Below are positions 39,569 through 47,900 of a DNA stretch of 64,000 nucleotides, piece after piece. Below the pieces are notes generated by a model that worked only from the letters and a program-made list of their open reading frames with translations, ran no database searches and had not been told where the DNA came from. Origin of the DNA: JBBQVZ01 sp963695975 (GTDB lineage: Bacteria; Actinomycetota; UBA4738; HRBIN12). The translations under genes were made by a program, and so were the position numbers. Location: the NCBI GenBank assembly GCA_963695975.1, contig CAVOIB010000012.1, positions 1 to 64,000 on the forward strand, read 5' to 3'. Position 1 is the first letter of the stretch. The number at the start of each line of letters is the position of its first letter.

Positions 39569-40369
39569 TCAGCGCCGGGCTGGTTCCCCGTCGGTCAGAC
39601 GCTGCTCGAGCGCCTCCCGCATCGACACCATCACCGATCGCAGCCGCTCGGCCTCGGTGAGGTGACGGCGGAGGTCGACCTCCAGGGTGATCGCTCCCCG
39701 ATAACCGCCCGCCATGAGGTCGTGAAGGAAGGCGTCGATCGGGAGCACGCCCTCTCCCGGCGGCAGGTGCGAGTCCCATCCCTTCCCAGCGTTGTCCGAT
39801 AGGTGGACGTGGCGAACGCGGCCGGAGAGCCTGCGACGGAGTTCGACCAGATCGTGGCCGGCGACGGCCGCGTGACTCGTGTCCAGCACCAGGTCGTCGA
39901 GACCCTCTAACGCCGCGAGATCCTGTCCCGCGTGGAACGTCATCGCCCGGCCGGCGACGTGCACCGGGAACATGTTCTCGACCGCGACCGTGACGCCCGC
40001 CTCGGCCGCCAAGGCCGGCATCTCCTCGTTCAACCAGCGCCGCGCAGATACCTGCCACCGGTAGGGCGGGTGGACGACGACCACCGGCACGTCGGCGTCG
40101 CTCGCCACCTGGATCGCGCGCCTGATCTTCCCGACGGGATCGGTGCCCCACACGCGACGCGTGATCAACAGGCAGGGAGCGTGGATCGCGCCGATCTGCA
40201 GCCCGTGGGCGTCGGCGAGCGCTCGCATCTCCGTTGGATCCTGACTGGCGGGGTCCTTCGTCACCATGACCTCGACGCCGGAGTAGCCGGTCTCCGCCAA
40301 CAACGAGAACGTGTCGCGCAGTGGGCGCGCGAAGAACGCGGCCGAGGAGAAGAGGATGGGGGAAGACAT
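39569..40369 (-). CDS. Sugar phosphate isomerase/epimerase-like TIM barrel (AP endonuclease 2 superfamily)
   Basis: A 266-residue xylose-isomerase-like TIM barrel. FSLLAETGYSGVEVMVTKD, IGAIHAPCLLITR, VVVHPPYRW, VTVAVENMFPV (metal Glu), LVLDTSHAAVAGHD (Asp/His), VRHVHLSDNAG and ITLEVDLRRH carry the metal ligands of this superfamily. Members include hydroxypyruvate isomerases, inosose dehydratases and endonuclease IV; none is singled out. TATCAT lies 5-8 nt before the GTG/ATG pair at 40372/40369. Confidence 0.82.
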   Translation of the reverse strand: MSSPILFSSAAFFARPLRDTFSLLAETGYSGVEVMVTKDPASQDPTEMRALADAHGLQIGAIHAPCLLITRRVWGTDPVGKIRRAIQVASDADVPVVVVHPPYRWQVSARRWLNEEMPALAAEAGVTVAVENMFPVHVAGRAMTFHAGQDLAALEGLDDLVLDTSHAAVAGHDLVELRRRLSGRVRHVHLSDNAGKGWDSHLPPGEGVLPIDAFLHDLMAGGYRGAITLEVDLRRHLTEAERLRSVMVSMREALEQRLTDGEPARR

Positions 40370-40429
40370 CACCCTGCATGATAGTCGGAAGCGCTCGGCC
40401 GGCGTGGCCCACCGGATATCCTGGGCCGC

Positions 40430-41131
40430 ATGTGGGTCTTCCCGCTCGTGGCGGCGGGCGTCGCGCTCGTATTCGCCGGGTTCCTCGCGAAGCAGTTCGC
40501 CTCGGGGCGTCGCCCGTTCCAGGCGGCGTGGTGCGCGGCGCTGCTCATGTACGCGGTTGCGTCGATGGCGCTCTTCCTGGGTGTCTTGAACGGCTGGACC
40601 CCGACCGAGTTCCGTCTCTACTGGCTCTTCGGCGCGGTGCTCAACGTGCCCTACCTGTTCCTGGGGGAGCTCTACTTGTTGATGAAGCGGCGCGTCGTCG
40701 TCGACGTCTGCGCCGTCGTCCTGGTGTTCCTGACGGCGTTCGCGGTCGCGAGGGTGATGAACGCACCGATACGCACTGACGCCCTTTCGACGGACCTCCC
40801 CTTGGGCAAGGACGTCTTCGGTGACGGGACCATGCCGTACCGGTTGGCTCAGTACCTGGCCTATCCCTCGTACATCCTGCTCGTCGCCGGGTGCGTGTGG
40901 TCGGCGTGGCAGATGCGAGGCCGTCCCGAGCTGCGGGACCGGTTCGTCGGCACGCTCCTGATCGCGATCGGGGCGACGATCGTGGCGATCGGATCGGGAG
41001 TGGGGGCCGGGCTCGACGTCGTGCCGATCTTCGCGATCGGGCTCCTCGCGGGCATCACGGTGATGTTCTGGGGGTTCCTTCGCGCGTCACGCCGCCAGGT
41101 TCCCGTCGGCGCCGGCGCCCCGGTCCCGTGA
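40430..41131 (+). CDS. Seven-helix integral membrane protein, unknown function
   Basis: A 233-residue protein with about seven hydrophobic helices (VFPLVAAGVALVFAGFLAKQ, WCAALLMYAVASMALFLGVL, LYWLFGAVLNVPYLFLGELY, VDVCAVVLVFLTAFAVARVM, YLAYPSYILLVAGCVWSAW, LLIAIGATIVAIGSGVGAG, IFAIGLLAGITVMFWGFL). TATCCT lies 7 nt before the ATG (leaderless). It is convergent with the anti-sigma gene. No motif identifies a transported or sensed ligand. Confidence 0.7.
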   Translation: MWVFPLVAAGVALVFAGFLAKQFASGRRPFQAAWCAALLMYAVASMALFLGVLNGWTPTEFRLYWLFGAVLNVPYLFLGELYLLMKRRVVVDVCAVVLVFLTAFAVARVMNAPIRTDALSTDLPLGKDVFGDGTMPYRLAQYLAYPSYILLVAGCVWSAWQMRGRPELRDRFVGTLLIAIGATIVAIGSGVGAGLDVVPIFAIGLLAGITVMFWGFLRASRRQVPVGAGAPVP

Positions 41132-41150
41132 CCGGATCCCTCGGCCTTGG

Positions 41151-41864
41151 CTAGCTGGCGGTCTGCCAGACGACGTTCGACGGTTCGCTCGGACCCGATC
41201 CGGCCGGCTCCACCGAGATCACGATCGCGTCGTACCTGCTGGGGTCGAACTCGAGCGGGACGACGGTGAACCCCGCCGTGGGGAGGAAGTCGCCGGCGAA
41301 GGTCGTGGTGGTCCCGGAGACGAGCCAGACGCGATATACCATGCCCTCGCTTGGCTCCGGTAGATCGCGCCCCACGATGTAGAACTCTTCGACGCCGGGA
41401 TCGGAGATCTCCGTGAGTGGTTGCGTGCCGGAGGTTGCCCCGTTGACCTGCGCCATGCTGGCGCCCGGCTGCCTCGCGAAGTCGAACGCCTGCGCGATGT
41501 CGTTCATCCGGGACTGCGTGGTGTTGGCGCGCATCCCCTGCGACAGGGTGAGACCCGCGAGCCCCACGACGGCCACGACGCTCGCCGCGACGGCGAAGAC
41601 GGTGATCGGCCGCCGTCGCGGACGCTGTGACCCGAGGTCGCGGTGGAGCCGCGGGAGCAGGGTTTCGGGAGGGGAGAGCGGGACGGCGTCGAGCGCCAGG
41701 TCGGCGGTGACGCCCTGGAACACCGCGAGCGAATCGCGGCACGAGGGACAGAACGGCACGTGATCGGAGAGCAGGTGGTCGGCGGCGACCGCGTCCTCGC
41801 CGGAGAGGCTCCGCAGGACGTAGCCGGCCAGCAGCTCATCGATCGATCCGTGGTCTTCAGTCAA
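41151..41864 (-). CDS. Anti-sigma factor (RskA-like)
   Basis: A 237-residue single-pass membrane protein. The N-terminal ZAS zinc-binding helix pair is visible as the H-x3-C-x2-C motif in HVPFCPSCRD, one TM helix follows (FAVAASVVAVVGLAGLTL) and the C-terminal RskA domain contains EFYIVGRDLPEPSEGMVYRV. It should hold the ECF sigma factor encoded just upstream and release it after regulated proteolysis. TTG 41864 overlaps the sigma stop by 8 nt. Confidence 0.88.
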   Translation of the reverse strand: MTEDHGSIDELLAGYVLRSLSGEDAVAADHLLSDHVPFCPSCRDSLAVFQGVTADLALDAVPLSPPETLLPRLHRDLGSQRPRRRPITVFAVAASVVAVVGLAGLTLSQGMRANTTQSRMNDIAQAFDFARQPGASMAQVNGATSGTQPLTEISDPGVEEFYIVGRDLPEPSEGMVYRVWLVSGTTTTFAGDFLPTAGFTVVPLEFDPSRYDAIVISVEPAGSGPSEPSNVVWQTAS

Positions 41865-42429
41865 CTCGATCCTCCCGATACAGCACTCGACGGAGCTTGC
41901 GCATGGCTGCGAGCGTTCTGGTCTTCACGGTCCCGAGCGGGATCCCGAGCCGCTCGGCGATCACGACCTGCGTGAGTCCCTCGAAGTACGCCATCTCCAG
42001 CACCTGCCGTTGCTCCGGGGGTAGGCCTCCGAGAGCCTCATGGACCTCCTTACGCCTGTTGCCCAGCGAGGCCTCGTCTACGACCCCCTCCGCTACGTCT
42101 TCGCCGGTCACCGGCTCCAGGTTCGCCGCGCGCTCGGTTCGTTTTCGGAGGCGTTCCTCGCGGCGGACCGTATCCACGGCTCGGTGGTGCACCAACGAGA
42201 GGAAGAACGTGCGGAAGGCTCCCCTGGCGGGGTCGAAGGCCTCGGGCGCCCGCCACAGCGCCAAGAACGAGTCGTGGACCACATCCTGCGCCAGGACCTG
42301 CTGTCCCGTGAGCCGGTAGGCCAAGCCGAACGCGGAGGGCGAGTAGCGCCGATAGAGCTCGTCGAAGGCCGATCGATCGCCTGCCGACAGGCGCCGGTGG
42401 AGCTCGAGATCGTCGAGGTCGTCGGGCAC
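41857..42429 (-). CDS. ECF sigma factor (SigK-like)
   Basis: A 190-residue sigma-70 family ECF factor. Region 2 is in SAFDELYRRYSPSAFGLAYR and DVVHDSFLALWR, region 4 in LPPEQRQVLEMAYFEGLTQV and GIPLGTVKTRTLAAMRKLR. The start is GTG 42429 (VPDDLDDLELHRRL); no ribosome binding site is clear. It forms an overlapping pair with a RskA-type anti-sigma factor, as SigK/RskA do. An autoregulatory promoter upstream is likely but not resolved. Confidence 0.9.
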   Translation of the reverse strand: MPDDLDDLELHRRLSAGDRSAFDELYRRYSPSAFGLAYRLTGQQVLAQDVVHDSFLALWRAPEAFDPARGAFRTFFLSLVHHRAVDTVRREERLRKRTERAANLEPVTGEDVAEGVVDEASLGNRRKEVHEALGGLPPEQRQVLEMAYFEGLTQVVIAERLGIPLGTVKTRTLAAMRKLRRVLYREDRVD

Positions 42430-42489
42430 GTAGCCACAAGTTGTATCACCGGCCGAAGGTGGCCCAGAGGGTGCGGGTAGCATCGGACG

Positions 42490-42726
42490 ATGCGCGTCGT
42501 CCTCTACTCGCGGCCGGGGTGTCACCTGTGTGACGAGGCTCGCGACGTCGTCCTCGCGGAGCTGGCAACGACTCCGTTCGCGTTCGAGGAGATCGACGTC
42601 GATAGGGACGACGACCTCGTCCGGGAGTACGGGATCCGGATCCCGGTCGTGACGGTGAACGGCGAGGAGCGGTTCGACTATCGGGTGGATCCCGGGGAGT
42701 TCGCGCGGCTGGTCCGCGGCGCCTGA
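42490..42726 (+). CDS. Glutaredoxin-like protein
   Basis: A 78-residue thioredoxin-fold protein of the glutaredoxin_2 (DUF836) type: VVLYSRPGCHLCDEARD with the C-x-x-C motif, FEEIDVDRDDD, YGIRIPVVTVNG with the cis-proline. TAGCAT lies 6 nt before the ATG, so it is probably leaderless. In actinobacteria this small gene often precedes rex, as here. Confidence 0.85.
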   Translation: MRVVLYSRPGCHLCDEARDVVLAELATTPFAFEEIDVDRDDDLVREYGIRIPVVTVNGEERFDYRVDPGEFARLVRGA

Positions 42727-42780
42727 GGTCTGTACCCGCCAGGGTCGCTTGTGCGCTTGAGAACGGTGTTCGGGCTCGGC

Positions 42781-42822
42781 TACCCTGGGCGCATGCGGTC
42801 GGCGGTCGGGCGGAGGGGATGA
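42781..42822 (+). promoter_or_regulatory. rex promoter and 9-residue leader ORF
   Basis: TACCCT (42781-42786) is followed after 6 nt by ATG 42793, opening a 9-codon ORF (MRSAVGRRG). Its stop overlaps the rex ATG (ATGA, 42819-42822), and GGAGGGG for rex lies inside it. If leaderless, translation of the leader would re-initiate at rex. Confidence 0.5.
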
Positions 42823-43499
42823 AGGGCCGGCCCATCCCGGAGGCGACGGTCGGCCGACTCCCGGTGTACCTTCGGGCGCTCGTCGATATCGCCGGATCGG
42901 GCCCAACCACGGTCTCGTCCAACGAACTGGCCGACGCCGCCGGCGTGAACTCCGCGAAGGTGCGCAAAGACCTCTCCCATCTGGGGTCATACGGGACGCG
43001 GGGCGTCGGTTACGACGTCGCGTACCTGATCCATCAGATCCGTCGCGAGCTGGGCCTGACGCAGGATTGGCCTCTCGTGATCGTCGGGATCGGGAACCTC
43101 GGACACGCCCTGGCCAACTACCGCGGCTTCCCTGAGCGCGGCTTCCGGGTCGCCGCCCTGGTGGACGTCGATCCCGCCACCGTCGGCCAGACCGTCGGCC
43201 GGCTGCGGATCCATCACGTGGACAACCTGCCCGCGCTCGTTCGAGCGCATCGGATCGCGATCGGCGTGATCGCCACCCCTGCGGGTGCGGTCCAAGACGT
43301 GGTGGATCTGCTCGTTCGCTCAGGCATCCGGTCTATCCTGAACTTCGCGCCCGCCGTGATCACGGTGCCGGACGGGGTGACGGTTCGGAAGGTGGATCTG
43401 GCGATCGAGCTGCAGATCTTGACGTTCTACGAGCAGCGGAAAGCGACGTTGGCGGAGGTCAAGCGGCGCGGCAGAGCCGTCGCCGACGTGCCGCGCTGA
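42819..43499 (+). CDS. rex: Redox-sensing transcriptional repressor
   Basis: A 226-residue Rex protein. A winged-helix N-terminus (VYLRALVDIAGSGPTTVSSN, KVRKDLSHLGSYGTRGVGYD) binds DNA; a Rossmann domain begins with VIVGIGNLGHALANY (GxGxxG at 90-95) and binds NADH/NAD+; FYEQRKATLAEV is the domain-swapped C-terminal helix. Rex represses respiratory genes when NADH is low relative to NAD+ and leaves DNA when NADH rises. Good Rex-type operators lie in this window at 48340 and 61507/61540, in front of respiratory operons. Confidence 0.95.
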   Translation: MKGRPIPEATVGRLPVYLRALVDIAGSGPTTVSSNELADAAGVNSAKVRKDLSHLGSYGTRGVGYDVAYLIHQIRRELGLTQDWPLVIVGIGNLGHALANYRGFPERGFRVAALVDVDPATVGQTVGRLRIHHVDNLPALVRAHRIAIGVIATPAGAVQDVVDLLVRSGIRSILNFAPAVITVPDGVTVRKVDLAIELQILTFYEQRKATLAEVKRRGRAVADVPR

Positions 43500-43500
43500 C

Positions 43501-43611
43501 CTATTTGGCGATCGTCACCCAGAGCAGGAACACCACGACGAGAACCATCACGCCGAAGAGCATGAACTGGATGCTTCCCTGTTCCAGGAGGGGAACGGTC
43601 TCAGCGATCAT
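43501..43611 (-). CDS. 36-residue membrane protein at the end of the bc operon
   Basis: ATG 43611, with GGAG 8 nt upstream, encodes MIAETVPLLEQGSIQFMLFG then VMVLVVVFLLWVTIAK, one transmembrane helix. It starts 8 nt after the preceding cluster gene and its stop abuts rex. The tight spacing, ribosome binding site and membrane character make it a probable small subunit of the respiratory complex. Confidence 0.65.
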   Translation of the reverse strand: MIAETVPLLEQGSIQFMLFGVMVLVVVFLLWVTIAK

Positions 43612-43619
43612 CTGATCTC

Positions 43620-44366
43620 CTATGCGGGTCCGTACCAGGCGGGCGAGCTGCCCCCCGTGAGGAACGCCTTGCGTTTCTTCTCCGCCCGGTCGAGCAACGG
43701 GAGGAAGGTCAAGAACGCGATCACCGACGCGATCATGAACATGATCGAGTACCTCGGAACGCTCCCCGAGTCGTGATACAGCGTCAGGGTCGTGAGCGGG
43801 CCTCCACCCGAGTAATGGGCCTGCACCACCGCGAGCGACGTCTCCCCATCTTCCGAAGGAGCGAACTTGACGCTGTCGATCGTGAACTGTGTACCCGTGA
43901 TCGCGTCGGGCGCAAGTGGGTCGATCCCGAGTTCCTCGTTCGCCTGCGCCGCCAGGAACGACGTCGCAGCGCTGCTCACCGATTGGACCGACCCCTCCTG
44001 TCCGGGCGTGGGGGCCGTCCAGGGAGACCCGGGATAGTCGGCGAAGACGGTGTACTGCTCATCGGAGGCGGCGAGCCCTCCATCCATCACCACCCACGAG
44101 GGTTCCGCACCTCGCGGTCCCTGGTTCGTGGGCGTCCCCGGCCCCTGGGCCCAGAAGCCGAAGTACCACAGGGACGAGTGGATGATCAGCCAACCCGAGA
44201 AGCACACCGCGAGGAGCAAGAAGCCCATCCACTTGCCCAACACGAACGAGAGCATCAGGTACACGCTCCCGACGAACAGCGTCAGCGCCATGATCGTGAC
44301 GCCGGCGCCCTTGAACAGCGTGCCGCAATCGATGTGGAACCCGAGGCAGGTCGAGGCGGCGATCAT
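43620..44366 (-). CDS. Membrane protein of the cytochrome bc cluster, unknown function
   Basis: A 248-residue protein with an N-terminal pair of helices (GVTIMALTLFVGSVYLMLSF, GFLLLAVCFSGWLIIHSSLW), a soluble domain of about 110 residues facing outside and a C-terminal helix (ISIMFMIASVIAFLTFLPLL) with a basic tail. No cofactor-binding motif is seen. It starts directly after the cytochrome c gene (TAG-ATG), so it is likely a subunit or assembly factor of the bc complex. Confidence 0.7.
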   Translation of the reverse strand: MIAASTCLGFHIDCGTLFKGAGVTIMALTLFVGSVYLMLSFVLGKWMGFLLLAVCFSGWLIIHSSLWYFGFWAQGPGTPTNQGPRGAEPSWVVMDGGLAASDEQYTVFADYPGSPWTAPTPGQEGSVQSVSSAATSFLAAQANEELGIDPLAPDAITGTQFTIDSVKFAPSEDGETSLAVVQAHYSGGGPLTTLTLYHDSGSVPRYSIMFMIASVIAFLTFLPLLDRAEKKRKAFLTGGSSPAWYGPA

Positions 44367-45113
44367 CTACGACCCCGCCGCCGGTGAGGCAGACGTCGAT
44401 GGGGAGGCGGATGCCGGTGCCGACGCGGACGGCGAAGCCGCCGCCTTCGCCGCGTCCGGGTTGATGCAGACGTTCTGCTCGAACGGGACGTTCTTGGAGC
44501 TCATGAAGACCAGGTAGTTCACGATGTCGTTGATCTGTTGATCGTCGAGCGCGCCCTCGTACCGGATGCTCCACGAAGGCATCCCCGCCGTCGAACGTCC
44601 CTGCTCGATCGTGGTGTAGATGTCGTCGAGCGAGAGGATCTTCGGATGTCCGGTGTTCGGGCCGCCGCAGATCGTGGTGAGATCGGGCGGGTACGCGTAA
44701 CCGCCTTGGAACGAGATGACGCCGCCGCGCAGCTCCGGCCCATGACAGCGCACGCACCCCACGCCCAGCTGGTTCTCTTCGCTGAAGAGCTCCACCGACC
44801 GCTTGCCGCGGGCGATCGCTTCGACCTTGAGCGCCTTCTCCTGCTCGAGGTTCGCGGACGGCTCGACCAGCCATGTGTAGGGGAGCCACACGACGAAGAA
44901 CGTGATCAGGACCACGCCCCACCCCTGCAGCTTCTGCAGGAGCGGTGTCTCGAGCGCGGGGTCGGACGGTCCCGGCTCCATGGCCGGAGGGATGTCGGGC
45001 GTGGGCTCGCGGGCGACGCGCCCACGCAGGACGAGCGCCGCGACGGCGGCCACCACGAACAGGCCGCCGAGGACGAGGAGCACCACCCCCGCGGAATCGC
45101 TCAGCGCCAGCAT
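44367..45113 (-). CDS. Membrane-anchored monohaem cytochrome c of the bc complex
   Basis: A 248-residue protein with two N-terminal helices (about 9-30 and 63-84), a c-type haem site C120-V-R-C123-H124 and an axial methionine candidate in AGMPSWS. It ends in a long Ala/Ser/Pro-rich tail (SPSASAPASASPSTSASPAA), which is low-complexity. It belongs to the operon with Rieske and cytochrome b, where it would accept electrons from the Rieske centre. Confidence 0.88.
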   Translation of the reverse strand: MLALSDSAGVVLLVLGGLFVVAAVAALVLRGRVAREPTPDIPPAMEPGPSDPALETPLLQKLQGWGVVLITFFVVWLPYTWLVEPSANLEQEKALKVEAIARGKRSVELFSEENQLGVGCVRCHGPELRGGVISFQGGYAYPPDLTTICGGPNTGHPKILSLDDIYTTIEQGRSTAGMPSWSIRYEGALDDQQINDIVNYLVFMSSKNVPFEQNVCINPDAAKAAASPSASAPASASPSTSASPAAGS

Positions 45114-45131
45114 CGTCGTCGGAGACCTCCC

Positions 45132-45842
45132 CTACCCCGGGGCCACGCAGAAGGGGCCCTGCGGCGGCTCGTCGATCGTGTCGGTGCCGCGCGGCGGGCC
45201 CAGGATCACCTCCGATGTGTCCACCAGCACGTTGCCGTTCTCGATCGTCAGCTTGAACCGATCCATCCCGCGGGGGGCGGGTCCCAGCTGGTACTCGCCC
45301 GCGAAGTTGTACTTCGACCCGTGGCAGGGGCACTCGAACCACTTCGAGGAGCCGCAGAAGGGCACGCGGCAGCCCAGGTGCACGCACCGCTGGTACAGCG
45401 GCATGATCCCCTCGGTGGTCACGCCTTCGACCTGGTAGTCGGCGTCCGGGTTCGGCTTGCCGTCCCAGGGCACGATGTAGAAGCGGCCGGCGCCGTTGTA
45501 CACCGGAGCCAGGGACTCATCGATCTGCGCCTTGATATCCGTCAGCTGACCGGCGTTGATCAACGACCCGAACCCGCCCTTGAGGTTCGGCCACAGGAAC
45601 GCGATCGATGCCCCGCCGAACTGCGCGCCGAAGACGAGCAACGACGTCAACAGCGACTTGCGGAAGAAATCGCGTCGCGACATCGAGGCGACGGGCCTGG
45701 CCGAGACCGGCGCGCCGTCCGCGGCTGCCTTCTGCGCCTTGGCCGCTCGCAGGAACGAGAGGCCGTAGACGACGGCGAAGATGTCGAGCGCGATGAAGAT
45801 GACGATCGCCGCGACGAGGCCAGTGGACAAGGCGAGCGTCAT
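45132..45842 (-). CDS. Rieske iron-sulfur subunit
   Basis: A 236-residue protein. The [2Fe-2S] ligands are C153-x-H155 and C171-x-x-H174 (CVHLGC and CPCHGS), with the disulfide pair C158/C173. It has an N-terminal helix (TGLVAAIVIFIALDIFAVVY) and a second segment with a twin-arginine motif (MSRRDFFRKSLLTSL), the usual Tat export signal of Rieske proteins. ATG 45842 overlaps the stop of the cytochrome b C-terminal gene (ATGA), so translation is coupled. Confidence 0.93.
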   Translation of the reverse strand: MTLALSTGLVAAIVIFIALDIFAVVYGLSFLRAAKAQKAAADGAPVSARPVASMSRRDFFRKSLLTSLLVFGAQFGGASIAFLWPNLKGGFGSLINAGQLTDIKAQIDESLAPVYNGAGRFYIVPWDGKPNPDADYQVEGVTTEGIMPLYQRCVHLGCRVPFCGSSKWFECPCHGSKYNFAGEYQLGPAPRGMDRFKLTIENGNVLVDTSEVILGPPRGTDTIDEPPQGPFCVAPG

Positions 45843-46669
45843 AGGTCGAAGAACACCCCTTGCGCCCACGGCCAGATCCAGTTGTAACCGGGACCGCGGA
45901 AGAAACAGCCGATGATCGTGAGCGTCGCGCCGAAGCAGAAGAGGAACGTGAACATCGTCACCGCGACCTTGCGGTCCCCGGGCTTCACGCTCGGGTTCCG
46001 GTCGATGTAGGGAACGGCGGCAAGGCCGACCAAGATGAACGTCGGGATCACGATCCCCGCGATCATCGGGTGGAAGTAGCGCAGCAGCTCCTGCAATCCC
46101 AGGAAGTACCAGGGGGCCTTGGACGGGTTAGGCGTCAGGTTCGGGTTCGCCAGCTGCCGGAGCGGCGCGTTCAGGAACGTCGAGAAGACGAGCACACCCG
46201 CCGTGAGGATCAACATGGCGACGAACTCTTCGATCAGCAGGTGTGGCATCACGTTCACCCGGTCGCCCTGTTCGCGCTCGACGCGCTGGATGCCTTCGGG
46301 TGGAACGAGCGCCAACAGCCGATGCTTGTCGTCGGCGCCCTTCTTCGGGGAGGGGATATTGCCCGTCGGCAGAGGCGCGGTGCGCATGGGCGTGGTTGCG
46401 GTGGTCGCGGCCATCGCGACGGTAGCGACCGCCGCGGGCGCGCCGGCCGGAGCCGCGACCGCTGCCGCGACCGGAGCGGCTTCGGCCATCGCCGCGCTGG
46501 GTGCCGCCGGCCGGTCGTGGACCTCGTCGGGGTGCGCCTTGCGGTAGGCCGCGACTGCCGCACGGCGCGCGCGCCCTTCGGCGATGCGCCGGTCCACGCC
46601 GGAGGCGGTCTGGGCGTCCAGCGTCTGCTGGTAGGCGTCCATGTCCTTCGGCGTTTCCTCCCAGGTCAC
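45839..46669 (-). CDS. Cytochrome b C-terminal (subunit IV-like) protein
   Basis: A 276-residue protein. A long N-terminal extension of about 110 residues is Ala/Pro/Thr-rich and low-complexity (AAVAAPAGAPAAVATVAMAA); the membrane part has about three helices. NPSKAPWYFLGLQELLRYFHP contains the Qo-site 'PWY' signature of cytochrome b/subunit IV. It corresponds to the C-terminal part of cytochrome b, encoded separately as in b6f-type complexes. The extension is unusual. Confidence 0.88.
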   Translation of the reverse strand: MTWEETPKDMDAYQQTLDAQTASGVDRRIAEGRARRAAVAAYRKAHPDEVHDRPAAPSAAMAEAAPVAAAVAAPAGAPAAVATVAMAATTATTPMRTAPLPTGNIPSPKKGADDKHRLLALVPPEGIQRVEREQGDRVNVMPHLLIEEFVAMLILTAGVLVFSTFLNAPLRQLANPNLTPNPSKAPWYFLGLQELLRYFHPMIAGIVIPTFILVGLAAVPYIDRNPSVKPGDRKVAVTMFTFLFCFGATLTIIGCFFRGPGYNWIWPWAQGVFFDL

Positions 46670-46678
46670 GTCGTCTCC

Positions 46679-47449
46679 TTAGAGCGGTCCCGAGATGCCG
46701 CCGTCCTTGCGGATCCGCCAGAAGTGGACCGCCAGGAAGATGACCAATACGAACGGTAAGGCAAGCACGTGGAGCACGTACCAGCGGAGCAAGGTCTGCG
46801 GCCCGACAACGACTCCGCCCAAGAGCAGGAAGTTCGCCTGCTTCGAGATGAACGGTGCATAGCCCCCAAGCGAGGTACCGACCGTGACCGCCCAGATCGC
46901 GAGCTGGTCCCACGGCAAGAGGTAACCGGTGAACGACAGGCCGAGCGTGAGGAACAGCAGGATCACGCCGACGACCCAGTTGAACTCGCGCGGCGGCTTG
47001 TACGCGCCGGTGTAGAAGACGCGCGCCATGTGGAGCGTTACAGAGAAGACCATGAGGTGTGCGCCCCACCGGTGCAGATTGCGAACCAGGTCTCCGAAGA
47101 AGACCGACGTCCTGATGTTCTGCATGTCGGCGTAGGCGACAGCTCCGCCCAGGTCGGCCATCGGCCGGTAGAAGAACATCAGGAAGATGCCGGTGATCGT
47201 GAGCAGGATGAACAGGAAGAACGACAGGCCGCCCAGGCAGAACGTGTACGTCAACTTCAGGCCGTGCCGTTTCACCTTCACGGGATGCAGGTGATAGAGC
47301 ACGTTGTTCATGGTCGCGAGCGCGCGGTCGCGGGAAGTGTCTTTGTAGCCTCTCCGGAACAACGACCCGGGTCGGAAGATCGACTTCCAAACCTCGGTCT
47401 CGCGGATGCGGTCGCCGACCTCGCTCGGTGACGGCGGCTTCAACTTCAC
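46679..47449 (-). CDS. Cytochrome b6-type N-terminal subunit
   Basis: A 256-residue quinol-oxidising subunit with four membrane helices. The two b-haems are held by His126/His140 (x13) and His227/His242. The second pair is separated by 14 residues, as in b6 and Firmicutes cytochromes, rather than the 13 usual in mitochondrial-type cytochrome b. LLPWDQLAIWAVTVGTS is the Q-site helix. Start GTG 47449 (VKLKPPSPSEVGDR) with GAGAGGGA upstream. It forms the core of the bc complex with the separate C-terminal gene. Confidence 0.92.
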   Translation of the reverse strand: MKLKPPSPSEVGDRIRETEVWKSIFRPGSLFRRGYKDTSRDRALATMNNVLYHLHPVKVKRHGLKLTYTFCLGGLSFFLFILLTITGIFLMFFYRPMADLGGAVAYADMQNIRTSVFFGDLVRNLHRWGAHLMVFSVTLHMARVFYTGAYKPPREFNWVVGVILLFLTLGLSFTGYLLPWDQLAIWAVTVGTSLGGYAPFISKQANFLLLGGVVVGPQTLLRWYVLHVLALPFVLVIFLAVHFWRIRKDGGISGPL

Positions 47450-47492
47450 GCGGGTCCCTCTCTCCCTCGGTCTGGCTTCGCCCGCCGGACCG

Positions 47493-47891
47493 TCACTCCG
47501 CGGCCGCCTGCGACGTCGGCACCTCGGCCATCGTGCGAGCCGCGCCGCCTCCACCCTCCGGCAGGCGCGCATAGTACAGCGTGTCGGTGGGGCAGCGGTC
47601 CACGCACACCGAGCAGCGCGTACACGCGTTGTCGTCCACGACGAAGATCGCGGTGGCGATGTCCACCTCGGCCCCGACCGACCCCTCGTCCGTGCCCGCG
47701 ACGATCCCCGGGGACATCATGTAGATGCAGTTCCAGGGACACACGTCCTCGCAGGCGCGGCAGAGGATGCAGTTGTCGGGGTCGAGCATCAGGTGCTTGG
47801 GGGACTTGACCCCGATCGCGAGCCAGGCGGGATCCACCTCCTCCACGACGTAGTCCTCGTGGATGTCGACCTCGGTCTTGGTGAACGGCAT
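47493..47891 (-). CDS. 2[4Fe-4S] ferredoxin-like subunit in the bc operon
   Basis: A 132-residue soluble protein. Two clusters of cysteines, C41-x2-C44-x2-C47-x3-C51 and C90-x2-C93-x2-C96-x3-C100, each followed by Pro, ligate two [4Fe-4S] centres. Acidic, flexible N- and C-termini flank them. It lies between a small membrane protein and cytochrome b. Ferredoxin genes are not usual parts of a bc operon, so it may feed electrons to quinone or be a peripheral subunit. Confidence 0.88.
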   Translation of the reverse strand: MPFTKTEVDIHEDYVVEEVDPAWLAIGVKSPKHLMLDPDNCILCRACEDVCPWNCIYMMSPGIVAGTDEGSVGAEVDIATAIFVVDDNACTRCSVCVDRCPTDTLYYARLPEGGGGAARTMAEVPTSQAAAE

Positions 47892-47900
47892 CCGCGGCCT

